Shown here: positions 35,326 to 43,371 of the stretch, one piece after another
How the letters are laid out: the number at the start of each line of letters is the position of its first letter
Position numbering within the stretch: position 1 is the first letter of the stretch
Made by a program: the position numbers and the translations under genes
Assembly: GCA_964530225.1 (NCBI GenBank)
Contig: CAZHBA010000035.1
Location: 1 to 59,555, forward strand
Length of the DNA: 59,555 nucleotides
Direction: 5' to 3'
DNA from: CAZHBA01 sp964530225
GTDB taxonomy: Bacteria > Pseudomonadota > Alphaproteobacteria > UBA6615
Notes under the pieces: model-generated
The model's database searches: none
What the model saw: only the letters and a program-made list of their open reading frames with translations
What the model was told of the DNA's origin: nothing

Positions 35326-35461
35326 ATACGTTCCCCTAAAAGTTACCCTTGGCAGGGTTTATACCGCACGGCCTCGCGGCCACCCAAGTATGGCTACCAC
35401 GGGCGCTAGCGTACCTATCCATGTCCCGCCGCGTTAATAAATATCGACAATACGACCCTTC

Positions 35462-35488
35462 CTTGCTGACTTATATAAGACTCGGTAC
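35462..35488 (+). promoter_or_regulatory. Conserved palindromic site 1 (CTTATATAAG core)
   Basis: The palindrome CTTATATAAG (35470-35479) is flanked by CTTGCTG upstream and ACTCG-GTAC downstream. The whole 27 bp matches 42556-42582 read on the minus strand at 25 positions. It lies 78 nt before the Gfo/Idh/MocA start at 35567. Probably an operator for a local regulator, with the GntR protein at 36723 as the first candidate. Confidence 0.7.
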
Positions 35489-35566
35489 GATCCGGCCACG
35501 TGGTTAGAACTAGCAACGTCGGCAACAGTCTAGTGCCATAACAAACCAGGGAGCATTTGGAGAGCG

Positions 35567-36688
35567 ATGAAGGGCGAACGTAACGAAATTGGGCTAGCAA
35601 TAATCGGCTGCGGCACGATCGGGCGTATCCGCGCCGAGATCGCCCGCGATTATCCTGGCATTGGCTGGCTCGGCTTGTGCGATATCAAAGAAGATCTCGG
35701 CAAAAAACTCGCCGCCGACACCGCTGCCGACTTCTTTACCACCAACTACGAAGAGCTGGTGAAACGGCCGGAAGTCACCGCCGTTATCATCTCAACCGAC
35801 GAAAATCACCACGTGATGCCAACGCTGGCAGCGGTCGAGCAGGGACATAGCCTGTTCATCGAGAAACCGCTGGCCACCGACGTCAAAGAGTCCCAGCGCG
35901 TGCTCGACGCTATCGAGGCCGCCGGGATCGATGTCGTCGTCGGCTATACTAACCGCTTCCGCCGCCGCTTTCTCGCCATCAAGGAACGTCTCAACACCGG
36001 ACAGATCGGCGAGGTAACCGGGGTGATAACGCGGGCGATTATGAACCGCATGGTGCCCATCGCCACCGTGCAACGCACCAATCAGCGCGAAAACCTGACG
36101 CCGATGGTGGTATCGGGAACCCACGCGCTCGACATGTCGATGTGGCTGATGGAAGGCAAAACACCGATCTCGATCTATGCCCGCTCAAATGATCTGGCGC
36201 TGTCCCAATACGGCACCAAGGATTCGACTTTCGGTTTGTTCATGATGGACGACGACACCATGTTCTCAATGAACATCAGCTGGGCCGCACCAGTTGTATG
36301 GCCAGGCGCGGTGTATGGGCTGGAAATCGGCATTATTGGCAATAAGGGCGTGATCGATGTGGAAGACACCCATCGCGACCTCATCCTCGCCACCGAAGTA
36401 CCTCAGGGCGGTGGTTATGTGCCAGATGGGTTTACGCCGGAATACCAGCGCCACGTGGATTTCCTGACCAGTTACCCGGCCGGCGATGTCTATAGCGGCC
36501 AGTTTTGGGGGCCCATGCGCGAAGAGACCAACTCGTGGTACCAGCGCCTCTACACAGGCATGGACACTCCCCACGCGACCGCTGCCGAAGGGCACAAGAA
36601 CCTGTTGCTGACAATGGCCATGGATTTATCGTCAGCCCGGGGCGAAGAATTGAAGTTACCTCTCAATCTCGACGACTATTACCAGTAA
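35567..36688 (+). CDS. Gfo/Idh/MocA-family dehydrogenase
   Basis: NAD(P)-dependent dehydrogenase family acting on sugars, inositols and related hydroxy compounds. The Rossmann start is LAIIGCGTIGRIRAE (residues 9-23), and FIEKPLATDVKES carries the EKP motif with the catalytic lysine (about residue 102). VVSGTHALDMSMWLMEGK holds the expected active-site histidine. Length 373 aa is normal. A second member of the family is encoded at 41410-42468, with the same palindromic site upstream. The GntR regulator follows in the same direction after 34 nt. Confidence 0.92.
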   Translation: MKGERNEIGLAIIGCGTIGRIRAEIARDYPGIGWLGLCDIKEDLGKKLAADTAADFFTTNYEELVKRPEVTAVIISTDENHHVMPTLAAVEQGHSLFIEKPLATDVKESQRVLDAIEAAGIDVVVGYTNRFRRRFLAIKERLNTGQIGEVTGVITRAIMNRMVPIATVQRTNQRENLTPMVVSGTHALDMSMWLMEGKTPISIYARSNDLALSQYGTKDSTFGLFMMDDDTMFSMNISWAAPVVWPGAVYGLEIGIIGNKGVIDVEDTHRDLILATEVPQGGGYVPDGFTPEYQRHVDFLTSYPAGDVYSGQFWGPMREETNSWYQRLYTGMDTPHATAAEGHKNLLLTMAMDLSSARGEELKLPLNLDDYYQ

Positions 36689-36722
36689 GCCAGAACCTTA
36701 AGCCGATTAAGGCACTCGCACG

Positions 36723-37496
36723 ATGACAAAAACAGCCACAACGAAAACAAAAGCCCAGAAACGGCAGACGTCCCGCCGGGGTGCGGCAGGCGCCAACAAA
36801 CCCCTCTACGCCCAGGTCGAGGAGATAATTCGCCAGCGGCTAATTGACAATTACTGGAAGCCCGGCGACGTGCTGCCCAGCGAATTTCAACTCGCCGATA
36901 AATTGAATGTCAGCCAGGGTACGGTGCGCAAGGCGCTCAACGACATGGTGGCGGAAAACCTGCTGGAACGCCGACAGGGGCGCGGCACCTTCGTTTCCGA
37001 ACACACCGAGCGGCGCGCCCTGTTCCTGTTCTTCAACCTGGTCGGCAAAGACGGCAGCCGCACGATGCCGGTGAGCCAGATTATTTCGTCAGATATTCGC
37101 AAAGCCGCTACGGAAGAGCGTGCACGTCTCGAGCTTGCCGCCGGTGCTGAAGTCGTCACCGTGCGGCGGGTGCGCGCGTTGCACGGCAAGCCGGTAATCA
37201 TCGACAGCGTAACCGTATCTAAGGCGCTGTTTCCAAAACTGGGCAGCGGCTTCAAGCTACCGGAAAACCTCTACCGCTTCTACCAGAGCGAATACGGCAT
37301 CACCATCGCCAAAGCCGAAGAGCGCGTGCGCGCCGTGTCCGCCACGCCCGACGAAGCCGCGCTGCTCGGCCTCGAAACCGGCACGCCGCTTCTTGAGATC
37401 GACCGCACGTCGCTGGCGCTGGACGCGCACCCGGTCGAATGGCGGGTCAGCCGTTGTAACACCGACCGCCATACCTACGTCGCCGAGCGCGGTTAG
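36723..37496 (+). CDS. GntR-family transcriptional regulator, HutC (UTRA) subfamily
   Basis: DNA-binding regulator of 257 residues. A basic N-terminal tail is followed by a winged helix: PLYAQVEEIIRQRLIDNYWKPG, LPSEFQLADKLNVSQGTVRKAL as the helix-turn-helix, and ERRQGRGTFV as the wing. The rest is a UTRA ligand-binding domain with a GTPLLEIDRTSL strand. Such regulators bind short palindromes and respond to pathway metabolites. It is the natural candidate for the CTTATATAAG sites at 35462 and 42556. Confidence 0.93.
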   Translation: MTKTATTKTKAQKRQTSRRGAAGANKPLYAQVEEIIRQRLIDNYWKPGDVLPSEFQLADKLNVSQGTVRKALNDMVAENLLERRQGRGTFVSEHTERRALFLFFNLVGKDGSRTMPVSQIISSDIRKAATEERARLELAAGAEVVTVRRVRALHGKPVIIDSVTVSKALFPKLGSGFKLPENLYRFYQSEYGITIAKAEERVRAVSATPDEAALLGLETGTPLLEIDRTSLALDAHPVEWRVSRCNTDRHTYVAERG

Positions 37497-37543
37497 CAGG
37501 ACCGACGCATGCCTTGCTGAACAGAACGATGTCATAGACGATT

Positions 37544-37565
37544 TATCTGACTAAAATCAGATAAT
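37544..37565. promoter_or_regulatory. Perfect inverted repeat overlapping a dead MarR-type gene start
   Basis: Arms TTATCTGA (37544-37551) and TCAGATAA (37558-37565) with a 6-nt spacer. The second arm runs into the ATG at 37564. Position and symmetry are those of an autoregulatory MarR-family operator, and the gene it overlaps is a MarR/GNAT remnant. A different sequence from the CTTATATAAG sites. Confidence 0.55.
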
Positions 37566-37755
37566 GGATTCCAATCGCGTAAATCAAGTGCGCAGCTTCA
37601 ACCGCAACATCAGCAAACGGACTGGCGCGCTCACCGAGGCGCAGGCCCTATACCGCGCCAGCGATTACCGGGAGGTCGCGCCCCCTTCAACGACGAACTC
37701 TATGCCCGTCACTGGTTCGAGAAGGACCTGCAACGAAGCTGCAGATGCCCGTTAG
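37564..37755 (+). pseudogene. MarR-GNAT bifunctional regulator, internally deleted
   Basis: The N-terminus VNQVRSFNRNISKRTGALTE is that of MarR/GNAT fusion regulators (VRRFNRFYTRRIGVLDE in relatives). It is joined directly to the family's far C-terminus: LYRASDYREVAP, then, after 2 extra C's in a C-run near 37681-37685, FNDELYARHWFEKDL in another frame. The winged helix and nearly all of the acetyltransferase domain are gone. Confidence 0.65.
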
Positions 37756-37832
37756 AAGCGATCCCCGCGGGGTTGCCGCACCTCGACGACCGGTGTAGGC
37801 AACGGCACGTGAATATTCATGGGGGGACTGTC

Positions 37833-38720
37833 ATGACCAAAGTACAAGTCGGCGTCATTGGCCTGGGAAACATGGGTGGCGGCGTCGCTCGCAACCTCTG
37901 CGACGCGGGTTTTACCGCCGGCGTGTGGGATGTTTCCGACGCCGCCGTCGCTCGCTTCGAGGGTCGCGATAACGCCCATGCCATGACCCCCGGCGACATG
38001 GCCGCCGATGGCGCAACCTTGATCTATGTCGTGCCCGCGACACCGGAAATCGAGGCGACTCTCAACAGCGATGATGGCGTATTAGCCAAGGCCGCACCCG
38101 GCACCGTGGTGTTCGATTTGACCACGTCATATCCCGAGGACACACGGCGGGTGGCAGCGCAAGCAGCCGAGGCTGGCGTTACCTACCTAGACGCTGCCAT
38201 GAGCGGCGGCGCGACGGGTGCCGATGCCGGCACGCTGACGTTGATGATCGGCGGCGACAAAAGCGCCTTCGAGGATTCGAGGCCACTACTCAATGCGATT
38301 GCAAAGAGCATTTTCTATCTCGGCGATAGCGGCACCGGCCACGCCATGAAACTGATTCACAATATGGTCGTACACACGATTTTCCTGACCAATTGCGAGG
38401 CTGGCCGCATGGCCGAGGCGGCGGGCATCTCGTTGGGCGACATGATCGAGGTATTCAACCACTCCAACGCACGCAGCTACTCCAGCGAATTTCGCTTTCC
38501 CAAGCACATCCTATCGGAGAAGTGGGATGCGCGCTCGCGGGTCTACAATTTGAACAAGGATCTCGGCATGGCCGTACGTTTCGCCGAGGCCATGGGCATC
38601 GACGCACGCTATGCCAAAGAGACGCTGAACTTTCTCGGCCACGCCACCGACCGCGGCATGGCCGAACAAGATTACAGCCTGCTCTATCCCGAGTTCGACG
38701 CCATCCGCAGCGCCGATTGA
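37833..38720 (+). CDS. 3-hydroxyisobutyrate dehydrogenase-family (beta-hydroxyacid) oxidoreductase
   Basis: NAD(P)-dependent beta-hydroxyacid dehydrogenase family. The nucleotide-binding start is VGVIGLGNMGGGVARNLCDAG (residues 5-25), the substrate signature YLDAAMSGGATGADAGTL lies at about residue 118, and the catalytic lysine is expected in GHAMKLIHNM. The ATG 37833 follows GGGGGGAC; the upstream in-frame ATG at 37773 lies in remnant DNA. Length 295 aa is normal. Could act on tartronate semialdehyde, 3-hydroxyisobutyrate or a related acid. Confidence 0.92.
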   Translation: MTKVQVGVIGLGNMGGGVARNLCDAGFTAGVWDVSDAAVARFEGRDNAHAMTPGDMAADGATLIYVVPATPEIEATLNSDDGVLAKAAPGTVVFDLTTSYPEDTRRVAAQAAEAGVTYLDAAMSGGATGADAGTLTLMIGGDKSAFEDSRPLLNAIAKSIFYLGDSGTGHAMKLIHNMVVHTIFLTNCEAGRMAEAAGISLGDMIEVFNHSNARSYSSEFRFPKHILSEKWDARSRVYNLNKDLGMAVRFAEAMGIDARYAKETLNFLGHATDRGMAEQDYSLLYPEFDAIRSAD

Positions 38721-38740
38721 GGCTGGCTGTACCCGCAACA

Positions 38741-38782
38741 CCTCATCTTGAGCCCCCATTCTAAGCTTGTCGAAGGACGAGG
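38741..38782. repeat. Dispersed palindromic repeat copy
   Basis: A hairpin element beginning CCTCATCTTGAG and ending GTCGAAGGACGAGG, related to copies at 55508, 56657 and 58835. It sits between convergent genes, where it may also stop transcription. Confidence 0.65.
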
Positions 38783-38796
38783 GGAAAGAGGGCTCG

Positions 38797-39717
38797 CTAG
38801 CCCGGCAGAAACTCGAACAATTCGTCACGATAGCGGCTGATGGTGGCTTCGACGACCGGCTGCACGGCGGCGGTGAATTCCGCCCGCTCGTCTTCGCTTA
38901 AGGTAATGATCTCGTTCTGCGAGGTGTCAAATTTTTCCAGAATGGCGCCTTCTTCCGCATCAGCATATTCGCGCTGCGCCGCGGTCGCCACCGCCAGTGC
39001 GCCGTCGACGGCGGTGCGCACATCGGCAGGCCAACCGTCATAGGTGGGCTTATGGCAAAGCACGACGGTTGGCCCGAAGAAATGGCCGAACATGGTGATC
39101 CAGCGGTGGTGTTTGTGGGCACCCAGATTGAACGTGTTGGATAGGGCATTTTCCTGGGCATCGACCGCACCCGAAGCCACCGCGTCAGCCAGCTCCTTGA
39201 CGTCGTAGAACACCGGCTCGAAGCCCAGGGCAGCAAATGTTTGCACGTAGATATCGCTGCGCAGGGTACGGATTTTCAGGCCGGCGCAGTCTTGCGGGCG
39301 GTGAATGGGACGCACACCGTTGGATAGATGGCGGAACCCGTTATCCCACCACGACACAATGCGAAAGCCGGTAACCTCAGTAATTTTGTCGGCAAGGAAC
39401 TGGCACAACGGTCCGTCGAGTAGGGCATGTGCCTGGGCGCGGGTGCGAATGGTGAAGGGCAGATCGAGCAATTCGAACTCCGGTACACGGCCGCCCAGGT
39501 AGCTCGAGGCAAAATAACACAGGGTCATCTCGCCGGTGGTGACCATGTCGAGTAGATCGGTAGCCGGATGCCCCTGATCCATGACGTTGAGGGTATGCTC
39601 AAATTTAAGATCGTTACCTAGCGATTGCGCCAGCATATCGCCGAACACGGTCACGGCACGGCTATGGACCGAGGTCGGCCCCTGATAGCCACCAAAGCGA
39701 ATGTCGATCTTAGCCAT
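38797..39717 (-). CDS. TRAP-type (DctP-like) substrate-binding protein without signal peptide
   Basis: The 306-residue protein has the DctP fold order: DIRFGGYQGPTSVHSRAV at the start, GRVPEFELLDLPFTI, a KIRTLRSDIYVQTFAALG strand with the usual arginine, and VASGAVDAQENALSNTF. Family members begin with a signal peptide of 20-30 residues, but here the ATG at 39717 lies directly before the first beta strand and overlaps the upstream gene by 8 nt. No permease genes (DctQ, DctM) are seen. The protein may act in the cytoplasm or may have lost its export signal. Confidence 0.82.
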   Translation of the reverse strand: MAKIDIRFGGYQGPTSVHSRAVTVFGDMLAQSLGNDLKFEHTLNVMDQGHPATDLLDMVTTGEMTLCYFASSYLGGRVPEFELLDLPFTIRTRAQAHALLDGPLCQFLADKITEVTGFRIVSWWDNGFRHLSNGVRPIHRPQDCAGLKIRTLRSDIYVQTFAALGFEPVFYDVKELADAVASGAVDAQENALSNTFNLGAHKHHRWITMFGHFFGPTVVLCHKPTYDGWPADVRTAVDGALAVATAAQREYADAEEGAILEKFDTSQNEIITLSEDERAEFTAAVQPVVEATISRYRDELFEFLPG

Positions 39718-40459
39718 CGGCGATCGGTGGCCAGATGCGTTCGGCGACGGTCGGTGAGCCCGGCGTGTGCATGGTGTAGCGGACGAGTCGGCCCGACCAT
39801 TCATTTTCGTCCTGCGCCAGCGCCTCATGGCCCTTTTCAAAATGCTCCAACCGCGCCTTGAGCGAGGTAAACTCATAGAGAACCGAGTATTTCGCCCACC
39901 CGGCAACAGACAGCATCACCCGGGTCGAGATACAACCGGGCATGCGTGCCATCGCCGGCAAGCGATGTTGCGCATACCAGGGGCCGACATCCCATTCGTT
40001 TTCCAATTTCGCTGTGCGGAAGCTGCCCATCTGGATCGCCGGCCCCGGGGTCGTGCCGGCTGGCCGCTGATCCATTTCCGGACCATCGACCTGCGCAAAT
40101 ACCGAAAATATGCATGGCCGCACACCTTGGCGCAGGTTGAGCATATGCCGTGCCGTGCCGGTTAGCGCTGCTTGTTCGTCGACCACACTGGGCGCCATAA
40201 AGGTCGTCGGTTCCACTGCCCCGACCAGCACAAGGAACTGGGTACCGCCACCGACGCCCTCCATGCCAACGGATTCAGGAAACGCGGCGCGCACCTTTGC
40301 CATATCGGCGCCACCGCCTTCGCTCTGGTAGTGGGCGGCCCAGGCAAATCCGGGCCGGGCCAACATCTCGGGCAGATATTCGCCGTGCAGCCAATCGAGA
40401 TATTCATCCTGGTCCTCATCGAGCAAATCGTACCAGGTGGCCCAAATCGCCTGATCCAT
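39710..40459 (-). CDS. Two-domain EthD-like / dimeric alpha-beta-barrel protein
   Basis: A 249-residue protein apparently made of two related ferredoxin-like halves: the first has the DQDEYLDWLHGEYLPEMLARPGF helix-strand unit cut by short loops, the second repeats it as ENEWDVGPWYAQHRLPAMARMPG. This resembles EthD-type and other dimeric barrel proteins that accompany aromatic or ether degradation. No catalytic residues can be named. It starts the unit with the DctP-like gene below it. Confidence 0.6.
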   Translation of the reverse strand: MDQAIWATWYDLLDEDQDEYLDWLHGEYLPEMLARPGFAWAAHYQSEGGGADMAKVRAAFPESVGMEGVGGGTQFLVLVGAVEPTTFMAPSVVDEQAALTGTARHMLNLRQGVRPCIFSVFAQVDGPEMDQRPAGTTPGPAIQMGSFRTAKLENEWDVGPWYAQHRLPAMARMPGCISTRVMLSVAGWAKYSVLYEFTSLKARLEHFEKGHEALAQDENEWSGRLVRYTMHTPGSPTVAERIWPPIADG

Positions 40460-40531
40460 CGTTCACTCTCCCCTAAGCCCAAATAAGCGACAAGCGGCAG
40501 CTCAATCCCGGATTGCCATCTGCCAGCTTAG

Positions 40532-40558
40532 CAAAAAAAGTAAAGGCGATTAGCCTTT
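40532..40558 (-). terminator. Rho-independent terminator after the Tct remnants
   Basis: On the minus strand AAAGGC, loop TAATC, GCCTTT, then AC and seven T's. The stop codon of the TctC remnant lies inside the hairpin. A well-formed terminator whose genes upstream are dead. Confidence 0.75.
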
Positions 40559-40780
40559 GGTTATATTGTCGACCAAAATCTTATAAACATCGTTCTGTGC
40601 CGGACGCTGCTTTTCGTAGTCTACACCTCTCATGAGGTTGGTATCTTCACCCAGCCGCTTCATCATGCGCTTGTGGGTCTTGTCTTACTGCAACTTGACG
40701 AAGGCCTCGCGCAGTAGAGCAAGGTGATTCGTCGGAATACCCAGCAATGCCATGATGATGTAATACACCTCGCCGAGTTA
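40550..40780 (-). pseudogene. Tripartite tricarboxylate transporter binding protein (TctC/Bug) C-terminal remnant
   Basis: The frame ending at TAA 40550-40552 reads YYIIMALLGIPTNHLALLRE, AFVKLQ, an in-frame TAA (40685-40687), DKTHKRMMKRLGEDTN and ends KILVDNITKG. This is the pattern of Bug-type binding protein C-termini, with PTNHLALLREAF before a conserved helix. No N-terminal domain or signal peptide is left. Confidence 0.55.
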
Positions 40781-40899
40781 GCAGGGAAAGCCCAAGGATT
40801 TGCAGGTTGGCGGGCTCCCGACAACCCGTTCGTCGCGTACACATGCCAGTGTGCGCGCCTTGTCGCCTGTCCCGCGGTTGTCGACAGCAACGGCACAGT

Positions 40900-41340
40900 A
40901 AAGTCGGCGTCGCCAGCAGACAGCGCACGCAATCAGGTTCCGGTTGCCATAAAATGTCGACAAGACCGCAAGCAAAACAGTCGACGACAGTACGAAACCC
41001 AACCATGGCACAACCAAAGCGAGGACGAGAAAACCCAAGATTGTCACCGGGACGTTGATAACCGCTTCGCTGTCGAGATTGCGAATGCCGTTTTCTTCCA
41101 CCAGCACGCGCGCGCCATAAAAGCTAGTCACCGATAACAACAAAAGGAACGGCAACCATTCACGGGAAAAACCGGGATCGAGGCCGGACGGTTTCTAGCC
41201 AAATAGCAACAGTGGCCGTTCAACCTGATCGGGCATAATGATAAGCAGAACGACACCAGCCACGATGCCGGGCACACCAAAGACTATGTTGAAGTTCTAC
41301 GCGCCACGTGACGCCGGACGCCCGCCGGTATCAGACATTC
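40900..41340 (-). pseudogene. TctB small membrane subunit remnant
   Basis: The frame reads NIVFGVPGIVAGVVLLIIM, then LLLFG, an in-frame TAG near 41196, KPSGLDPGFSREWLPFLLLL, then ILGFLVLALVVPWLGFVLSS and TFYGNRN. Four hydrophobic stretches and the PWLGFVLSS block match TctB. After TFYGNRN the frame no longer looks like the family. With the TctC remnant it marks a lost tricarboxylate-type transporter; no TctA is present. Confidence 0.6.
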
Positions 41341-41409
41341 CTGTTTAACCTTCCCTGCACAGCATCCTTATCGACGCCACCCAGTGCAGCTGAAGTCTAC
41401 CGGTTTTAA

Positions 41410-42468
41410 TTACTTTACCGCCAATGCCGCCGACGGGTCGTTACGCGGCAGCGTCACCGGCTCGCCTAACTCGTCCGACAAATCAGCGGCGGTGTAGACA
41501 TCCATCACCATCCGCGCCTCGTCCGGCTTGACCATAACCGGCTGGTCGTAGACCACGGCTTCGACGAAATGGATCGTCTCGTCGGCCATCGGCCCGGCGA
41601 ACACGTGGTCGACCGGCTCACCCGGCATCGACGACATAGGATAGCGGATACCGTGTTCGGTGGTGTTGAACTGGACCTCTTTATGAGTATCGTCGATGGT
41701 CAAGGCGCCATCGGTACCAATCACTTCGATCCAGCACTGGGAATAATTGGGATAGCCGATAGGTAGGATCCAGCCGGCACCAACGGTAATCGTTGTGCCG
41801 TCGTCCATGGTCACCATGATCCACTGATGATCGGGCGTGTCGCTCTTTTGGCTGAACAGCTTGCCCGACGTCTGGGAATAAACCCGGATCGGCTTGCGTG
41901 GCTGCAAGCACCACAACAAAAAGTCGAGATCGTGGGTCGCCTCCATTGCTGCCGGCGACAGTTTCGAGCGGCCAGTTATCTTGTTACCGAGCTCACGCGT
42001 CACGTTGCGGCTAACCAGACAGGTCACCGGTTCGCCCACCAATCCTTCTTTCAAAGTTTTATTCACATAGGCGAATTTCGGCTTGAAACGCTGCGAATAG
42101 CCGACCGTGAATTTGAGGTTTTTTTCCTCGGCCAACGCGATTACCTCGTCGGCTTCCTCAATCGTCGTCGAAATGGGTTTCTCGACAAAGACGTGCTTGC
42201 CGGCCTCCAACGACGCCTTAATCATCGGGTAATGGGTCGATTCCGGTGTCGCCGAAATAACGATGGCTTCAAGCTCGTCTTTCTTTAAGAGCTCTTCCCA
42301 ATCGGTCGTCGCAAATACCGGGTCGGTCTCGCCCCTCACCTCGGCCAGACGGTCGGGGTTGATCTCGGCGATATGTAACTCGTCAATCAGCGGGCTACGC
42401 GCGCAGGCGTTCGCACGAATACCCCCTGTCCAGCCAGTACCAATCACCCCAATATTAATTCGCTTCAT
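41410..42468 (-). CDS. Gfo/Idh/MocA-family dehydrogenase (second copy)
   Basis: A 352-residue dehydrogenase with INIGVIGTGWTGGIRANACA (residues 4-23), VFVEKPISTTIEEAD with the EKP motif (about residue 95) and MEATHDLDFLLWCLQPRKP with the active-site histidine. It is related to, but not a close copy of, the protein at 35567. Site 2 of the shared palindrome lies 87 nt upstream in the same orientation, so both genes are probably under one regulator. Neighbouring Tct remnants suggest it once worked with a transporter. Confidence 0.92.
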   Translation of the reverse strand: MKRINIGVIGTGWTGGIRANACARSPLIDELHIAEINPDRLAEVRGETDPVFATTDWEELLKKDELEAIVISATPESTHYPMIKASLEAGKHVFVEKPISTTIEEADEVIALAEEKNLKFTVGYSQRFKPKFAYVNKTLKEGLVGEPVTCLVSRNVTRELGNKITGRSKLSPAAMEATHDLDFLLWCLQPRKPIRVYSQTSGKLFSQKSDTPDHQWIMVTMDDGTTITVGAGWILPIGYPNYSQCWIEVIGTDGALTIDDTHKEVQFNTTEHGIRYPMSSMPGEPVDHVFAGPMADETIHFVEAVVYDQPVMVKPDEARMVMDVYTAADLSDELGEPVTLPRNDPSAALAVK

Positions 42469-42482
42469 GTGTTCTTCCCCCT

Positions 42483-43052
42483 ATGATCAAACCCTTGCGA
42501 GCATCGATTGATTCCGTGCGAATTCGCTGGGTGCGTGTTTTAGCTAACCCAGACAGTAACGAGTCTTATATAAGACAGCAAGAGGCGGTTGCCGCGGTTA
42601 ATTTATTTGAGGCTATCGAACGCCATCTAACGATTGCAAGGGGTGGTAAGAGCAAGCCTAAGACCCGTGGCGATCGCGCCACATGGTCTCACCGATGCCG
42701 CAGGGTGGACTGGCGTGTACACCCTATAATCTCGCAAATAGCTGGAGCCTATGTAATAGACGGCTTGGAAATCCTAAACACAGTTATCCTCATACTAATG
42801 ATTGGCTTTGTGATTTTGTTAATTCGGACCCCTAGAAAAGGGGAAAAGAAAGCGAGGATCGATTGGCATCGGATAGGTACTGCGATAGGAGTAATCATTG
42901 CTCTTGGTTTGGGTTTTCTGGGGTTTAAATCGCTCATTGATTATGAGCCGCCAAAACCAAAAAGCGAGGTTGAAATAGAGGCACAGAAGCAATTATTTGA
43001 GAAAGCGATACAACAAGAAAAAATTAGAAAATGGAGGCCTGAACTACAATGA
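42483..43052 (+). CDS. Hypothetical two-helix membrane protein, start uncertain
   Basis: Only the last 100 residues look real: two hydrophobic helices (ILNTVILILMIGFVILLI, then IGTAIGVIIALGLGFLGF) joined by a basic loop, and a charged Lys/Glu-rich end. This part is AT-rich compared with the neighbours. The first 80 codons run through the palindromic site 2 and are unlikely to be translated; no ATG with a ribosome site lies in frame near 42750. It may be a small inner-membrane protein of foreign origin. Confidence 0.35.
   Translation: MIKPLRASIDSVRIRWVRVLANPDSNESYIRQQEAVAAVNLFEAIERHLTIARGGKSKPKTRGDRATWSHRCRRVDWRVHPIISQIAGAYVIDGLEILNTVILILMIGFVILLIRTPRKGEKKARIDWHRIGTAIGVIIALGLGFLGFKSLIDYEPPKPKSEVEIEAQKQLFEKAIQQEKIRKWRPELQ
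42556..42582 (-). promoter_or_regulatory. Conserved palindromic site 2 (GTCTTATATAAGAC)
   Basis: The perfect 14-bp palindrome GTCTTATATAAGAC lies at 42563-42576. Read on the minus strand the 27 bp begin CTTGCTG and end CTCGTTAC, matching site 1 (35462-35488) at 25 of 27 positions. It is 87 nt before the Gfo/Idh/MocA start at 42468, in the same orientation toward the gene as site 1. Confidence 0.72.
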
Positions 43053-43053
43053 T

Positions 43054-43257
43054 TCACAAAACTGGCTGCGGCTGCAGGCCGCCAACCTTGAGCTCGAATT
43101 TACGGTGTACCTTCCGCGCAAAATCGTTGACATTAGCGGCGATCTCCGGAAAGGCCCCGGTCCCACCGATGACGTAATCGCGGTAGTACAAATCGAGACT
43201 GCACGATACGTTAACGGTCAGTGCCAGTTCCAAATCAACCGCGATGTCTCGCCGCCC
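43054..43257 (-). pseudogene. DUF1194 (von Willebrand A-like) secreted protein, internally deleted
   Basis: On the minus strand AVDLELALTVNVSCSLD matches the mature start of DUF1194 proteins (VDLELVLAVDVSGSID), including the position of the metal-site DxSxS, here altered to NVSCS. It is joined without a break to LYYRDYVIGGTGAF, the family's C-terminal motif, then NDFARKVHRKFELKV and a stop at 43054. About 170 central residues are missing. Confidence 0.6.
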
Positions 43258-43371
43258 GCCCCGGTCACCCAGAGGTTCGTCAGCACGAACCAGACCGCCC
43301 TAAATAATGCCGCGAGCGACCTACGCTACGGTTGCGTTGACCTAGTGCCTACCGGTTCTACTTCATGGCCT

